Positions 1 through 10,090 of a DNA stretch of 44,230 bases are shown one piece after another. The DNA is from Nocardia concava NBRC 100430. GTDB taxonomy: Bacteria > Actinomycetota > Actinomycetes > Mycobacteriales > Mycobacteriaceae. The DNA is taken from positions 1 to 44,230 of the forward strand of contig NZ_BAFX01000032.1 in NCBI RefSeq assembly GCF_000308815.1, in the 5' to 3' direction. Below the pieces are notes generated by a model. The model was not told the DNA's origin. It made no database searches and saw only the letters and a list, made by a program, of their open reading frames with translations. Within the stretch, counting starts at the first letter, position 1, and each line of letters opens with the position of its first letter. Made by a program: the position numbers and the translations under genes.

Positions 1-606
1 TACCTGCTCGCGCACGCGCCCGGCGAGATCGGCACCCACGTCGGGCTCACCACCGCGCGCATGTCCGCCGGTGACGCCATCGCGGCCGGATTCGCCGACT
101 ACTTCGTGCCGTCGGAGCACCTGCCGGCGCTGCTGGAGGCCCTGCACGACAACGAGGTCGACGTGGCCATCGCGAAATTCGCGCAGCCCGCACCGGTTTC
201 GGAGTTCGTGGCCCAGCAGGACTGGATCGACTCCTGCTACAGCGCCGACACCGTCGAGGAGATCGCGCACCGACTGCGGATCGACGGCCGCGCCGAGGCC
301 GCCAAGGCCGCCGAGGACCTGCTGTCGAAATCCCCGGTGGCGCTGAAGGTCACGCTGCGCTCGCTGCGCAACGCCCGCAAGGCCGCCGATCTCGAGGACG
401 CGCTGAACCAGGAGTACCGGGTCTCCATCGCCTCCCTCAACACCCACGACCTGGTGGAAGGCATTCGCGCCCAGGTCATCGACAAGGACCGCAACCCGCA
501 GTGGTCGCCCGCCACCCTGGCGGAGGTCACCGAGGCCGAGGTGGACGCCTACTTCGGCGCGCTCGGCGATCGCGAATTGGGTTTGGCCGCACCGAAGGAC
601 GTGTAA
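1..606 (+). CDS. 3-hydroxyisobutyryl-CoA hydrolase, C-terminal part (5' truncated)
   Basis: The reading frame is open from the first base, so the gene starts upstream of the window; 201 residues of its C-terminal part are present. The family (ECH_2, crotonase fold) hydrolyses 3-hydroxyisobutyryl-CoA to free 3-hydroxyisobutyrate and CoA in valine degradation. The segments EYRVS, DLVEGIRAQVIDKDRNPQW and the long helical middle are typical of the C-terminal half of this family rather than of ordinary enoyl-CoA hydratases. Its stop codon overlaps the ATG of the next gene (TAATG), and that gene encodes the enzyme for the following step, which supports the assignment. The catalytic N-terminal half is outside the window and cannot be checked. 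Confidence 0.88.
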   Translation, partial: YLLAHAPGEIGTHVGLTTARMSAGDAIAAGFADYFVPSEHLPALLEALHDNEVDVAIAKFAQPAPVSEFVAQQDWIDSCYSADTVEEIAHRLRIDGRAEAAKAAEDLLSKSPVALKVTLRSLRNARKAADLEDALNQEYRVSIASLNTHDLVEGIRAQVIDKDRNPQWSPATLAEVTEAEVDAYFGALGDRELGLAAPKDV

Positions 607-1508
607 TGAGCAACAACACCAAGGTCGGGTTCCTCGGGCTCGGCCACATGGGCGGGCCGATGGCCGCCAACCTGGTCAAGGCCGGATACGAGGTGCTGGC
701 CTTCGACCCCGTCCCCGCCGCGCAGGCCCAGGCCCGCGAGGACGGCGCGACCGTCGTAGCCACTGCCGCCGAAGCGGTTTCGGCCTCCGACATCGTCATC
801 ACCATGCTGCCCAACGGCCGCATCGTGCTCGACCTCTACACCGAGGTCCTCTCCGCCGCCAAGCCCGGCACCCTGTTCGTCGACTGCTCCACCATCGACG
901 TCGCCGATGCCAAGCAGGCCGCGGAACTCGCTGCCGCGGCGGGACATCGGGCCCTGGACGCCCCCGTCTCCGGTGGCGTGGCGGGCGCGGCGGCGGGCAC
1001 CCTCACCTTCATGGTGGGCGGCGCGGACGCCGACTTCGCCGCGGCCCTGCCGCTTTTTGAGGTCATGGGCGGCAAGGTCGTGCACTGCGGCGGCGCGGGC
1101 GTCGGCCAGGCCGCCAAGATCTGCAACAACATGCTGCTGGGCATCTCCATGATCGGCCTGTCGGAAGCCATTGTGCTGGGCGAGAAGCTGGGCCTGACCC
1201 ACGACAAGTTCTTCGACGTGGTGTCCACCGCCTCCGGCCAGTCGTGGGCGCTGACCTCGTATTGCCCTGTGCCCGGCCCGGTTCCGGCCAGCCCGGCCAA
1301 CAATGACTACCAGCCCGGCTTCGCGACCGCGCTCATGACCAAGGACCTCGGTCTGGCGGCCAGCGCGTTGCGCGGCAATGGCGTGGACGGACAGCTCGGC
1401 CTGCTGGCGGCGGAGATCTACAGCCGCTTCAACCAGGACGAAGCGGGCAAGGACTTCTCGGCTATCGTCACGGATATCCGCAAGCGATCGGGAGAGGAAC
1501 CGGCGTGA
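606..1508 (+). CDS. mmsB: 3-hydroxyisobutyrate dehydrogenase
   Basis: Predicted 300-residue NAD-dependent enzyme oxidising 3-hydroxyisobutyrate to methylmalonate semialdehyde in valine catabolism. The N-terminal Rossmann motif [10 protein letters not shown] lies near residue 10, the substrate-binding motif [11 protein letters not shown] near 118, and the catalytic-lysine segment [10 protein letters not shown] near 170, all as in the beta-hydroxyacid dehydrogenase family. The ATG at 606 shares a base with the stop of the preceding hydrolase gene, so the two are probably translationally coupled. The stop in turn overlaps the GTG of the next gene by four bases. Length is normal for the family. 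Confidence 0.93.
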   Translation: MSNNTKVGFLGLGHMGGPMAANLVKAGYEVLAFDPVPAAQAQAREDGATVVATAAEAVSASDIVITMLPNGRIVLDLYTEVLSAAKPGTLFVDCSTIDVADAKQAAELAAAAGHRALDAPVSGGVAGAAAGTLTFMVGGADADFAAALPLFEVMGGKVVHCGGAGVGQAAKICNNMLLGISMIGLSEAIVLGEKLGLTHDKFFDVVSTASGQSWALTSYCPVPGPVPASPANNDYQPGFATALMTKDLGLAASALRGNGVDGQLGLLAAEIYSRFNQDEAGKDFSAIVTDIRKRSGEEPA

Positions 1509-2281
1509 CCGACTTCGAGACCATTCTGCTGGAGCGCAAGGGGCGGGTCGCCCTCATCACGCTCAACCGGCCGAAGGCCCTCAACGCGCTGAACTCGCAG
1601 GTCCTGACCGATATCTCGGCGGCCCTCGACGAGCTCGAGAACGACAACGAGATCGGCGCGGTCGTGCTGACCGGATCCGACCGGGCCTTCGCGGCCGGCG
1701 CGGACATCAAGGAAATGCAGACCAAGTCCTACATGGACATGTTCCTGGCCGATCACTTCGCCGGGTGGGACCGTCTGGTCGCCTTCCGTAAGCCCATCAT
1801 CGCCGCGGTCGCGGGCTACGCCCTCGGCGGCGGCTGCGAACTGGCCATGATGTGCGACATCCTGATCGCCGCCGACACCGCCAAGTTCGGGCAGCCCGAG
1901 ATCAAGCTCGGTGTCATCCCCGGCATGGGCGGCTCGCAGCGCCTCACCCGCGCGGTCGGCAAGGCCAAGGCCATGGATCTCATCCTCACCGGCCGGAACA
2001 TGGATGCCGAGGAGGCCGAGCGCGCGGGCCTCGTCTCGCGCATCGTGCCCGCCGCCGAGCTGGTCTCCACCGCCATGGAGGTCGCGGAGACCATCGCGTC
2101 CATGTCGCTGCCGTCGGTCATGATCGCCAAGGAGGCAGTCGATCGCGCCTTCGAGACCACTCTCACCGAGGGGCTGCGCTTCGAGCGTCGGGTGTTCCAC
2201 TCGCTCTTCGCGACCGAGGATCAGAAGGAAGGCATGAACGCCTTCGTCGAGAAGCGACCGGCGAACTTCACGAACAAGTAA
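1505..2281 (+). CDS. enoyl-CoA hydratase (crotonase family, EchA8-like)
   Basis: A 258-residue crotonase, the usual length of short-chain enoyl-CoA hydratases that add water across trans-2-enoyl-CoA. The oxyanion-hole segment [11 protein letters not shown] (about residues 60-70) and the two catalytic-glutamate regions [11 protein letters not shown] and [12 protein letters not shown] (about 106-140) are intact, so it should be active. The start is GTG at 1505, preceded by GGAGAGGAACC and overlapping the mmsB stop by four bases. In this operon it probably hydrates methacrylyl-CoA to 3-hydroxyisobutyryl-CoA, the substrate of the first gene; a general beta-oxidation role is equally compatible with the sequence. 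The gene is followed by a strong terminator. Confidence 0.92.
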   Translation: MTDFETILLERKGRVALITLNRPKALNALNSQVLTDISAALDELENDNEIGAVVLTGSDRAFAAGADIKEMQTKSYMDMFLADHFAGWDRLVAFRKPIIAAVAGYALGGGCELAMMCDILIAADTAKFGQPEIKLGVIPGMGGSQRLTRAVGKAKAMDLILTGRNMDAEEAERAGLVSRIVPAAELVSTAMEVAETIASMSLPSVMIAKEAVDRAFETTLTEGLRFERRVFHSLFATEDQKEGMNAFVEKRPANFTNK

Positions 2282-2297
2282 GCGACGCAAAAACTCT

Positions 2298-2338
2298 CGT
2301 GCCCCGTTGCCTGACGGCAACGGGGCACGTTGGTTTTT
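2298..2338 (+). terminator. Rho-independent terminator of the valine operon
   Basis: A perfect 14-bp inverted repeat (2298-2311 with 2316-2329) closes on a TGAC loop and is followed by GTTGGTTTTTGG. It sits 17 bp after the enoyl-CoA hydratase stop and directly before the 3' end of the convergent minus-strand gene. Confidence 0.85.
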
Positions 2339-2342
2339 GGGG

Positions 2343-3395
2343 TCAGCCGTGTTTGGGCGGGCCGACGACTTCGACGGTCGGGGGCTTGCCGTCGGTGTGG
2401 TCGCCGCCGTCGCGGTTCATGGCCAATGCGCCGACGATGGTGCCGCCGAGAGTGGCGGTAACCGCCACCGCCGCAACGAGTTTGCGGCGGGAGACGGGGG
2501 AGGAGGGGGCCTCGTGCGCACCCGAATGCGGTGTCAGATGGACGCTGCGGATGCTGCGGGCGGAGGGGCGCTCGGCGGCGAGTAGAACCGCGCCGCGGGT
2601 GGAGACGAATTCTGGTTCGGGATCGTAGATGAGCGGCAGGTCGAGCTGGCCCTCGAGCTCGTCGCGGATGCTCTTGTTGCGCGTGCAGCCACCTAATAGG
2701 GCGATGCCGGTCGGCCGGACGCCGGTCTCCCCGATCATGTGGCGGACGAAGGAGACCGAGTGATGAATGCCCGCTTCGACCAGTTCGGCGAAATCACTGC
2801 GGGTGACCACGGTGCGCTGCCCGGTGATCGGGTCGCAGACGGCCAGCACGCGTTCGTTGGCCAGCGCCTCCTTCTCGCGGCGGGTGGCCGCCAGGTCGAG
2901 GGTGACGCCGCTGCGGGTGAGCAGCCAGCGCAGCAGGGCGTCGTGGCCGTCACCGCCCAGCACGGTGCTGCGCTTGTGGGCGAGGATGGCGTCGGTTCGG
3001 CAGTCGATCTGGGTGAGGGTCAGACCGGAGGCGCCTAGGTCGTAGAGCAGTACCGAACCCTCGGTGGGCAGTCTGCCGGTGAATCTGAGGTATCTGAGCT
3101 GGGCCACCGGCTCGTCGATGACGGTGAGGCGATTGCGGCCCGCGGCGGTCCGGACGGATTCGGCATGGGTGTTGCAGCGACAGGTCACGGCGATGCCGGT
3201 AATGAATTCGTCCCGCTTGGCGGCCGATTTACGCATCAGCCGAATGGCCTCGAACACCGCCTCCTCCATGCTCCCGCCACCGGCACGGCGTAGGACCTTG
3301 CAACGGTCGATGGGGGGCAGGTGAGGCTGGTCGGAATGGGTGAGCATGGCGCGTGCGCCAGCAGCGCCCGCCGACACCCCGAGGACCAGCACCAT
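2343..3395 (-). CDS. membrane-tethered Hsp70/actin-fold ATPase-like protein
   Basis: A 350-residue protein with the Hsp70 nucleotide-binding layout. It has a phosphate-1-like LGVSAG (5-10), a VIDEPVAQL connect-type segment (92-100), phosphate-2-like LLYDLGASGLTL (117-128), LGGDGHD (147-153) and an adenosine-type LLGGCTRNKSIRDEL (233-247). The substrate-binding domain of true DnaK is missing. The ATPase-like part is instead followed by a linker, one membrane span (about 306-326) and a short acidic, Pro-rich tail. The start is ATG at 3395, because MVLVLGVS begins the first beta strand directly; a TTG 12 codons earlier at 3431 is less likely. It lies 76 bp downstream of a MarR gene on the same strand. 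Its role is unknown; related orphan Hsp70-like proteins occur in mycobacteria and nocardiae. Confidence 0.72.
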   Translation of the reverse strand: MVLVLGVSAGAAGARAMLTHSDQPHLPPIDRCKVLRRAGGGSMEEAVFEAIRLMRKSAAKRDEFITGIAVTCRCNTHAESVRTAAGRNRLTVIDEPVAQLRYLRFTGRLPTEGSVLLYDLGASGLTLTQIDCRTDAILAHKRSTVLGGDGHDALLRWLLTRSGVTLDLAATRREKEALANERVLAVCDPITGQRTVVTRSDFAELVEAGIHHSVSFVRHMIGETGVRPTGIALLGGCTRNKSIRDELEGQLDLPLIYDPEPEFVSTRGAVLLAAERPSARSIRSVHLTPHSGAHEAPSSPVSRRKLVAAVAVTATLGGTIVGALAMNRDGGDHTDGKPPTVEVVGPPKHG

Positions 3396-3471
3396 GGCCT
3401 CAATGGTGAACCTTTTGCGAGCCGAATCCAAGACTATGACGCAGGAAATTGGCTGCTGGGTCGCTGAAGAG

Positions 3472-4014
3472 TTACTGACCGGCCCAGCGGGTGGCGGAGC
3501 TACCGGGATCGAAGTCGCCGGCCGCCTGCCGGAACTCCGACAGCAATTGCAGCAGCAACTGCAATCGTTCCGGCGGCAGACCCGCCTCGGCGAAAACCCG
3601 CCGGTTCAGCTCAGTGGTGGCCTTGGACACCAAATCTCTTCCGGCATCGGTGATTTCGATGAGCGTCGCCCGCCGGTCACTCGGATGTGGCACACGCTTC
3701 ACCAAATTGGCGGCTTCGAGTCGGTCGACCGTATTGGTGACCGAGGTGGGGTGCACCTGCAGCCGGGCACTGGCCACGGCCATGGGCAGCGCGCCGGTTT
3801 TGCTGAAACTCAGCAACATGAGTAGCTCGTATCGGGAAAAGGTCAAACCGGACGGTCGCAAAGCTTCGTCCACCCGCGCCATCACGATCTGCTGCGCCCG
3901 AACCAGCGACGTCACCGCCGCCATCCCGTCGGCCACATCGCCCCAGCCGTGCTCGGTCCACTGACGATGCGCCTCCTCGATCGGATCGAGCGGCAGCGGA
4001 CGTGGACGCGACAT
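3472..4014 (-). CDS. MarR-family transcriptional regulator
   Basis: A 180-residue winged-helix regulator. The recognition helix is VHPTSVTNTVDRLEAANLV (about 88-106), followed by the characteristic beta-wing PSDRRATLIEIT (111-122); the N- and C-terminal helices would form the dimer interface. MarR proteins usually repress their own and neighbouring genes and release DNA on binding small aromatic ligands. I chose ATG 4014 (MSRPRPLPL), preceded by ATCGGGGGC; ATG 4026 and a GTG at 4086 are in frame but extend into Arg-rich sequence that looks non-coding. A 13-bp palindrome at 4081-4093 is a candidate operator. The Hsp70-like gene downstream on the same strand may be co-transcribed. Confidence 0.85.
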   Translation of the reverse strand: MSRPRPLPLDPIEEAHRQWTEHGWGDVADGMAAVTSLVRAQQIVMARVDEALRPSGLTFSRYELLMLLSFSKTGALPMAVASARLQVHPTSVTNTVDRLEAANLVKRVPHPSDRRATLIEITDAGRDLVSKATTELNRRVFAEAGLPPERLQLLLQLLSEFRQAAGDFDPGSSATRWAGQ

Positions 4015-4080
4015 GCCCCCGATCATCGCACGTCGCCGACCGGTTGGTCGCCGCGCCGAGCCGATCCGGTCACTCGTACA

Positions 4081-4093
4081 AATCACGGTGATT
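4081..4093. promoter_or_regulatory. palindrome AATCAC-G-GTGATT, candidate MarR operator
   Basis: Perfect 6+1+6 inverted repeat 67 bp upstream of the MarR start and 49 bp before the tRNA-Cys gene. MarR dimers commonly bind palindromes of this size in their own promoter region. The link to this regulator is inference. Confidence 0.4.
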
Positions 4094-4141
4094 GGAAACC
4101 TCGGCAGCGTGCCCGATTTGCCGCACTATTGGAGCCACGAT

Positions 4142-4215
4142 GCGGGTGTGACCGAGGGGCTAGGTAGCGGTCTGCAAAGCCGTACACGCGGGTTCGACTC
4201 CCGCCGCTCGCTCCA
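4142..4215 (+). tRNA. tRNA-Cys (anticodon GCA), CCA encoded
   Basis: The cloverleaf can be drawn by hand. Acceptor GCGGGTG (4142-4148) pairs with CGCTCGC (4205-4211) using two G-U wobbles. The D stem is ACC/GGT, and the anticodon stem 4167-4171/4179-4183 carries loop CTGCAAA with anticodon GCA at 4174-4176. The variable loop is ACAC and the T arm GCGGG-TTCGACT-CCCGC. Discriminator U73 (4212) is the known cysteine identity base, and CCA is encoded at 4213-4215. Confidence 0.93.
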
Positions 4216-4223
4216 TCGAGGAA

Positions 4224-4256
4224 GCGCCTCCCATGCCGGATATGGGGGGCGTTTTC
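4224..4256 (+). terminator. terminator after tRNA-Cys
   Basis: An 11-bp stem (4224-4234 with 4242-4252, including G-U pairs) with a 7-nt loop is followed by the GTTTTCGTG tail, starting nine bases after the tRNA CCA. It may also serve the convergent minus-strand phosphoesterase gene that ends at 4261. Confidence 0.7.
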
Positions 4257-4260
4257 GTGT

Positions 4261-5667
4261 TCAGGTGGGTGACACTCCCGTGAGGTCGCGCAACACCGTG
4301 TGATTGCGGTCGGCGGTGGTGCCGAGCGTGTACTCGGGCAGCAGTCCGAAGTATTCGCCGCGCGAGCGGTTGCTCCAGCGGCGCGCGCCCTCGGTGCGGG
4401 TCTTGTAGAAGTTGGCCATGTAGCCGCCCTCGTACAGGCGGAGCAGGGTGTAGCCGCCCGGGTATTCCTTGCAGGCCGCGACTTCCAGGAATTCGACGGG
4501 GATGGGCAGGTCGGGCCGGGTGCGGCGGTTGCGGTGGGTATGGCCGGAATGGTGCAGGAAGACGCCGGGGGCGGACCGGTAGATCGATTGCAGCTCAGCG
4601 GCATTCGCGGCATTCAGGATGAAGCTAGGGCCCGCGAGGTTGGACCAGCCGGATTCGGTGGTGATCGGGTGGTGGCCGAAAAGCAGTGTGGGGCGGTCGG
4701 GATCGCTGGTGAGCAGGTCGCGCAGTTCGTCGAGCTGGGATCGGTCCAGGTTGCCGCCCGCGATATCGAACTCAGTAGTGTCGAGCGCGATCAGTCGCAG
4801 CTCACCGACCTCGTGCGACACCAATTGCTGTCTGGCGGAGAAGGAATCGCCCCAGCAGTCGTTGTGGTCCAGATACGGGGTGCAGCCCGCGTAGTCCGAG
4901 CCGACGTGCGGCCGGTCGTGATTGCCGCGGGCGGCGAACCAGTCCCGGCCCGCCACACCCCAGTTCACGAGGTGGGCGTGAACACCGTGCACCTGCTCGG
5001 GCGTCGCCTCGGCGGTGAGGTCACCGGCCAGCAGCAGATGGTCGACGGCGCGATCGGGGCGGTGCATATCGTCCAGTAGCGCCGACAGCATGACCTCGGG
5101 ATACGGTGCGAGACCGGGCTCTTGGCGGAAACCGGGCGGCAGGCCCGCGGTGATGATGCCGCTGACCTCCTCGCCGTAGTGAATGTCGTTGGTGAGCGCG
5201 AGGGTTCGCAGCAGACGGCCGGGCGGCGGCACCAGCGTGGTGAAGACGCCCTGTGCCTCGGGTGTATTCGGTTGCCGTGTCACCACATTCACCGCGGGTG
5301 TCGCCGCGATGCCCGCCGAGCGCGCCTCGAAGCGGTACGTGCGGCCCGGCTCCAGGCCGGTGACCTCCGCGTAGTGGTAGGCGGTCGGGCGCGAGTCGCC
5401 GAAGACCTGCCGCAGCCCGGATCCGTCGGCGGGGCCGAGCCAGATCTCACCGTCGGTCTCGACCGGAACGGGATTGCCCGCCGCATCGGGACCGAGGGTC
5501 GTCCAGGTGAAGACCACCGACGCCTCGGTGATCGTCACGACCTCCAGGTCGGTCACCACGAGCGAACCCGGCTGTGCGCGAGCCGGACTCGCCCACACCG
5601 CCGGGATCGTCGCTGCTGCCGCGATCATGCCGAGCAGTTGCCGCCGATTCGGGCCGCAGCAGGTCAT
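4261..5667 (-). CDS. Tat-exported metallophosphoesterase with N-terminal fibronectin-like domain
   Basis: A 468-residue protein starting at ATG 5667. Residues 1-32 are a twin-arginine signal (NRRQLLGM, hydrophobic stretch, ASPARA cleavage site). Residues about 35-145 look like the fibronectin/purple-acid-phosphatase N-terminal domain. The calcineurin-type phosphoesterase domain follows with all metal motifs: DIH (161-163), GD (215-216), GNHD (248-251), GHH (331-333) and GHTH (375-378). It is therefore likely an active extracytoplasmic binuclear-metal phosphatase or phosphodiesterase; the substrate cannot be read. The RR motif and metal cofactors fit folded export through Tat. It starts 7 bp after the stop of the upstream small membrane-protein gene, so the two probably form one operon. 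ATG 5733 would add residues ahead of the signal peptide and is rejected. Confidence 0.88.
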   Translation of the reverse strand: MTCCGPNRRQLLGMIAAAATIPAVWASPARAQPGSLVVTDLEVVTITEASVVFTWTTLGPDAAGNPVPVETDGEIWLGPADGSGLRQVFGDSRPTAYHYAEVTGLEPGRTYRFEARSAGIAATPAVNVVTRQPNTPEAQGVFTTLVPPPGRLLRTLALTNDIHYGEEVSGIITAGLPPGFRQEPGLAPYPEVMLSALLDDMHRPDRAVDHLLLAGDLTAEATPEQVHGVHAHLVNWGVAGRDWFAARGNHDRPHVGSDYAGCTPYLDHNDCWGDSFSARQQLVSHEVGELRLIALDTTEFDIAGGNLDRSQLDELRDLLTSDPDRPTLLFGHHPITTESGWSNLAGPSFILNAANAAELQSIYRSAPGVFLHHSGHTHRNRRTRPDLPIPVEFLEVAACKEYPGGYTLLRLYEGGYMANFYKTRTEGARRWSNRSRGEYFGLLPEYTLGTTADRNHTVLRDLTGVSPT

Positions 5668-5674
5668 GGCCGTC

Positions 5675-6118
5675 CTATTTCGCGTCGGTGGAGCAGACCT
5701 TCCATACGCCGTCTTCCTTGCGCAGGTGTTCATTGGCGGAGCGCTTGCTGTCCGCCGCGCCGGGCACGCTGAAGGTGCCGAGGGTGACGGCGGTGGCGCG
5801 ATCGCCGGTAATGGTGATGCCCTGGACCGAATCGACCCGCATCGAGACTCTGCCCTGATCCATGGCCTTCTTCTGGGCCTCGGGCAGCGCGTCGTACTGG
5901 GCGCGGTCGCCCGCGCAGGTCTTGCCGACCGCCTGGGAGGCGCCGCCGGTGGACATCGCGGTATAGAAGTCGCGCACCGCGGTCTCGACGCGCTTGTCGT
6001 CGCTTACCCCGGAATCCTTGCCGTTCAACGTCACCGCGGTGGCGATGCCTCCGCCCACGAGTACCACGGCCGCCACGCCGAGTCCGATGGTCAGAGGGGT
6101 GCGGCGATTCAGGGTCAT
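5675..6118 (-). CDS. small membrane-anchored protein, DUF4878/lumazine-binding-like
   Basis: A 147-residue protein with one N-terminal membrane segment (about 9-31) and an exported alpha+beta domain. That domain starts with a helix typical of NTF2/DUF4878-like folds (AVRDFYTAMSTGGASQA) and ends EDGVWKVCSTD, a pattern common in small actinobacterial Mce-associated or lipoprotein-like proteins. Two cysteines (CAGD, VCST) could form a disulfide outside the membrane. No catalytic motif is visible. It is the first gene of a probable two-gene operon with the exported phosphoesterase and is divergent from the iron transporter; both could respond to the iron box between them. Function unknown. Confidence 0.7.
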   Translation of the reverse strand: MTLNRRTPLTIGLGVAAVVLVGGGIATAVTLNGKDSGVSDDKRVETAVRDFYTAMSTGGASQAVGKTCAGDRAQYDALPEAQKKAMDQGRVSMRVDSVQGITITGDRATAVTLGTFSVPGAADSKRSANEHLRKEDGVWKVCSTDAK

Positions 6119-6226
6119 CGAGATCCTTCGACTCGGGCCGATCTTCGGTTGGTGAACGACCGCAGATTACAGCGATTCCGCCTCGATTGGCGGGGTGGCA
6201 TTTGAACCGGTCACGTGGGACTGTAC

Positions 6227-6245
6227 GTTGGTTAGGCAAACCTCA
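6227..6245 (+). promoter_or_regulatory. IdeR/DtxR-type iron box
   Basis: The 19-mer GTTGGTTAGGCAAACCTCA matches the remembered consensus TTAGGTTAGGCTAACCTAA at 15 of 19 positions, including the core GGTTAGGC and AACCT. It lies 32 bp upstream of a ferric-iron binding-protein gene, so Fe(II)-IdeR should repress the transporter when iron is plentiful. Confidence 0.8.
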
Positions 6246-6276
6246 GAGGTGAGGTCGAGCGAGTGAAAGGACGGTC

Positions 6277-7299
6277 ATGACGGCGGCTCGATGGAAACTG
6301 GTATCCGGAGCGCTGGCGGCGATCGCCGTGCTCGGCGCGACCACGGCCTGCTCCAACTCGTCCAAGGACGACAACGAGATCCTGGTCTACAACGCCCAGC
6401 ACGAGTCCCTCACCAAGGAGTGGGTGGACGCGTTCACCAAGGACACCGGCATCAAGGTGACCATCCGCAGCGGCGGTGACACCGACCTGGGCAACCAGAT
6501 CGTCGCCGAGGGCAAGAACTCCAAGGCCGACGTCTTCCTCACCGAGAACTCGCCCGCCATGGCGCTGGTCGAGAACGCCGGACTCTTCGCGGATGTCGAC
6601 AAGGACACTCTCGCGCAGGTGCCCGAGCAGTTCCGCCCGTCCACCGGCAAGTGGACCGGAATCGCCGCCCGCTCCACCGTTTTCGTCTACAACACCGCCA
6701 AGCTCCCGGCCGACCAGCTGCCCAAGTCGCTGCTCGATCTGCAGCAGCCGCAGTGGAAGGGCAAGTGGGGCGCCGCCCCCGCCGGCGCCGACTTCCAGGC
6801 CATCGTGGCCGCCCTGCTCGCCCAGAAGGGCGAGGACGTCACCAAGGCGTGGCTGAAGGGCATGAAGGAGAACGTCGTCGCGGACAAGACGAACACCTCC
6901 GTCATGAAGGACGCCAACGCCGGCCAGATCGACGGCGGCGTGATCTACCACTACTACTGGTTCAAGGACCAGGCCAAGACCAAGGAGAACAGCGGCAACA
7001 CCCAGCTGTTCTACTTCAAGAACCAGGACCCGGGCGCCTTCGTCTCCATTTCCGGTGGCGGCGTGCTGAAGTCGAGCACCAAGCAGGCCAATGCTCAGAA
7101 GTTCCTGAACTTCATCACCTCCAAGAAGGGCCAGGAGGTGCTGCAGAACGGTGACTCCATGGAGTACCCGGTGGCCTCCGACGTCGCCGCCAACAAGGCG
7201 CTGCCGCCGCTGGCCTCGCTGGACGCGCCCAAGATCGACCCGAGCAAGCTGGACGCCAAGAAGGTCACGCAGCTCATGACCGAGGCGGGTCTGCTGTAA
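6277..7299 (+). CDS. ferric iron ABC transporter, substrate-binding lipoprotein (FbpA/FutA type)
   Basis: A 340-residue extracytoplasmic binding protein. The signal sequence ends near Cys25 (ATTAC); the residue three before the Cys is Thr rather than the usual Leu, so the lipobox is imperfect. The mature protein begins ILVYNAQHESL, as in class III ferric-binding proteins of the FbpA/SfuA/FutA group. It retains the tyrosine cluster IYHYYW (Tyr224, 226, 227) that supplies phenolate ligands to Fe(III) in this family. It is the first gene of a three-gene import operon and is preceded by an iron box, which strongly supports iron as the substrate. The start ATG 6277 follows a GTGAAAGGACGG ribosome-binding region. 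Confidence 0.9.
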   Translation: MTAARWKLVSGALAAIAVLGATTACSNSSKDDNEILVYNAQHESLTKEWVDAFTKDTGIKVTIRSGGDTDLGNQIVAEGKNSKADVFLTENSPAMALVENAGLFADVDKDTLAQVPEQFRPSTGKWTGIAARSTVFVYNTAKLPADQLPKSLLDLQQPQWKGKWGAAPAGADFQAIVAALLAQKGEDVTKAWLKGMKENVVADKTNTSVMKDANAGQIDGGVIYHYYWFKDQAKTKENSGNTQLFYFKNQDPGAFVSISGGGVLKSSTKQANAQKFLNFITSKKGQEVLQNGDSMEYPVASDVAANKALPPLASLDAPKIDPSKLDAKKVTQLMTEAGLL

Positions 7300-7301
7300 C
7301 C

Positions 7302-8872
7302 GTGGCTGTTCGGACCGATGTGCCCACCCGGGCCTCGAAGGTGACCGCTCCCCGGGCCATTCGCCCGGGGTGGCTGGTCACCGCCGCCGCGCTGTTGTTG
7401 GTGGCGGCCACCTTCGTGCCGTTGGGCTACATCGTGTCCACCCTGGTCTCCACCGGATGGAACGAGACCGCGCACTTGATCTTCCGCCCGCGCGTGGGCG
7501 AATTGCTGCGCAATACCGCCGAATTGGTGGTGCTGACCGTGCCGATCTGCGTCGCGCTCGGCATCGGCCTGGCGTGGATCGTGGAACGCACCGACGTGCC
7601 GGGCGCGGCCTGGTGGGGGCCGATCTTCGCGGCCCCGCTGGCGGTTCCGGCCTTCGTCAACAGCTACGGCTGGGTGAGCACGATCCCCTCGCTGCACGGG
7701 TTGTGGGCCGGGGTGCTGGTCGCGACCGTCTCGTACTTCCCGCTGGTGTACCTACCGGCGGCGGCGACATTGCGGCGGCTCGATCCCGCCGTGGAGGAAT
7801 CGGCTCGGGCCCTGGGCTCCGGGCCGGTCGCCGTTTTCGCCCGCGTCGTGCTGCCGCAGCTGCGGCTGGCCATTCTCGGTGGCGGACTGTTGATTTCGCT
7901 GCACCTGCTGGCCGAGTACGGCGCGTTCGCCATGATCCGGTTCGACACCTTCACCACCGCCATCTTCCAGCAGTACCAGTCGAGCTTCGCGGGCGCGGCG
8001 GGCAGCACGCTGGCCGGGGTGCTGGTGGTGCTGTGCCTGGTGCTGCTGGCCGGTGAGGCCACCGTGCGCGGGCGGGCCCGCTACGCGCGCATCGGCGGCG
8101 GCGCACAGCGGGGCGCCGCCCGGATTCGGCTGGGCCTGGGCAAGATTCCGATGTTCGCGCTGCTGGCCGGTGCGCTGGCGGCCACCCTGGGCGTGCCGCT
8201 GTGGACCATCGGACGCTGGCTGAAGATCGGCGGCTCGGCGGTGTGGGACACCGCCGAGATCGGCCAATCCCTGGGCCAGACCCTCGGTTTGGCGGCCACC
8301 GCCGCGGTGATCACCACCCTGTGCGCCTTCCCGGTCGCTTGGATCGCGGTCCGCTCGAACTCACGATTCGCGCGAATCATCGAGGGAGCCAACTACATCA
8401 CCAGCTCGCTGCCCGGCATCGTGGTCGCGCTGGCGCTGGTGACGGTGTCGATTCGCTGGCTGCCCGCGTTCTATCAGACGGCCGCGACCATCCTGGCCGC
8501 CTACACGCTCATGTTCCTGCCGCGCGCCCTGGTGAGCGTGCGGGCCGGGCTGGCACAGGTGCCGGTGGGGCTGGAGGAGGCCTCGCAGGTGCTCGGAAAG
8601 TCGCCCACCGCAACGTTCTTCCGGGTCACGCTGCGGCTGACCGCGCCCGCGGCGGCCGCGGCGGCGGCCATGGTGTTCGTGGCCGTGGCCACCGAGCTCA
8701 CCGCCACACTGTTGCTGGCGCCCAATGGAACCCGCACCCTCGCCATGCAGTTCTGGCAGCTGTCGGGCGAATTGGACTATGCGGCGGCCGCGCCGTACGC
8801 GCTGATCATGATCATCGCCTCGGTGCCGGTCACCTATCTGCTGTTCACTCAATCCAGGAAGGCGGCGGGATT

Positions 8873-8876
<4 letters not shown>
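7302..8876 (+). CDS. ferric iron ABC transporter permease (two fused permease domains)
   Basis: A 524-residue polytopic membrane protein with about twelve membrane segments. It holds two copies of the BPD_transp_1 permease unit: the cytoplasmic EAA-type loops lie near residues 165 (EESARALGSGPVAVFARVVLP) and 425 (EEASQVLGKSPTATFFRVTL), where the ATPase docks. Such a tandem FbpB/SfuB permease forms the whole channel as one chain. The start is GTG at 7302, two bases after the binding-protein stop; the TGA stop overlaps the GTG of the ATPase gene. It moves Fe(III) delivered by the upstream lipoprotein across the inner membrane. Confidence 0.9.
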
Positions 8877-10000
<1,124 letters not shown>

Positions 10001-10020
10001 TCCGTCTCCCCAGAATGTGA

Positions 10021-10047
10021 CTGGACGGTCGGTGCACCGCCTATATT
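10021..10047 (+). promoter_or_regulatory. possible promoter of the small secreted protein gene
   Basis: A TATATT -10-like hexamer at 10042-10047 has only weak -35 candidates (CTGGAC at 10021 with a 15-bp spacer, or GTGACT at 10017 with 19). A 6-bp hairpin (10045-10050/10057-10062) overlaps the expected start of transcription. Confidence 0.3.
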
Positions 10048-10090
10048 GGCGCGGAGGCCAATTCGCCTCGGCTCGACCCAAGGAGGCCCG

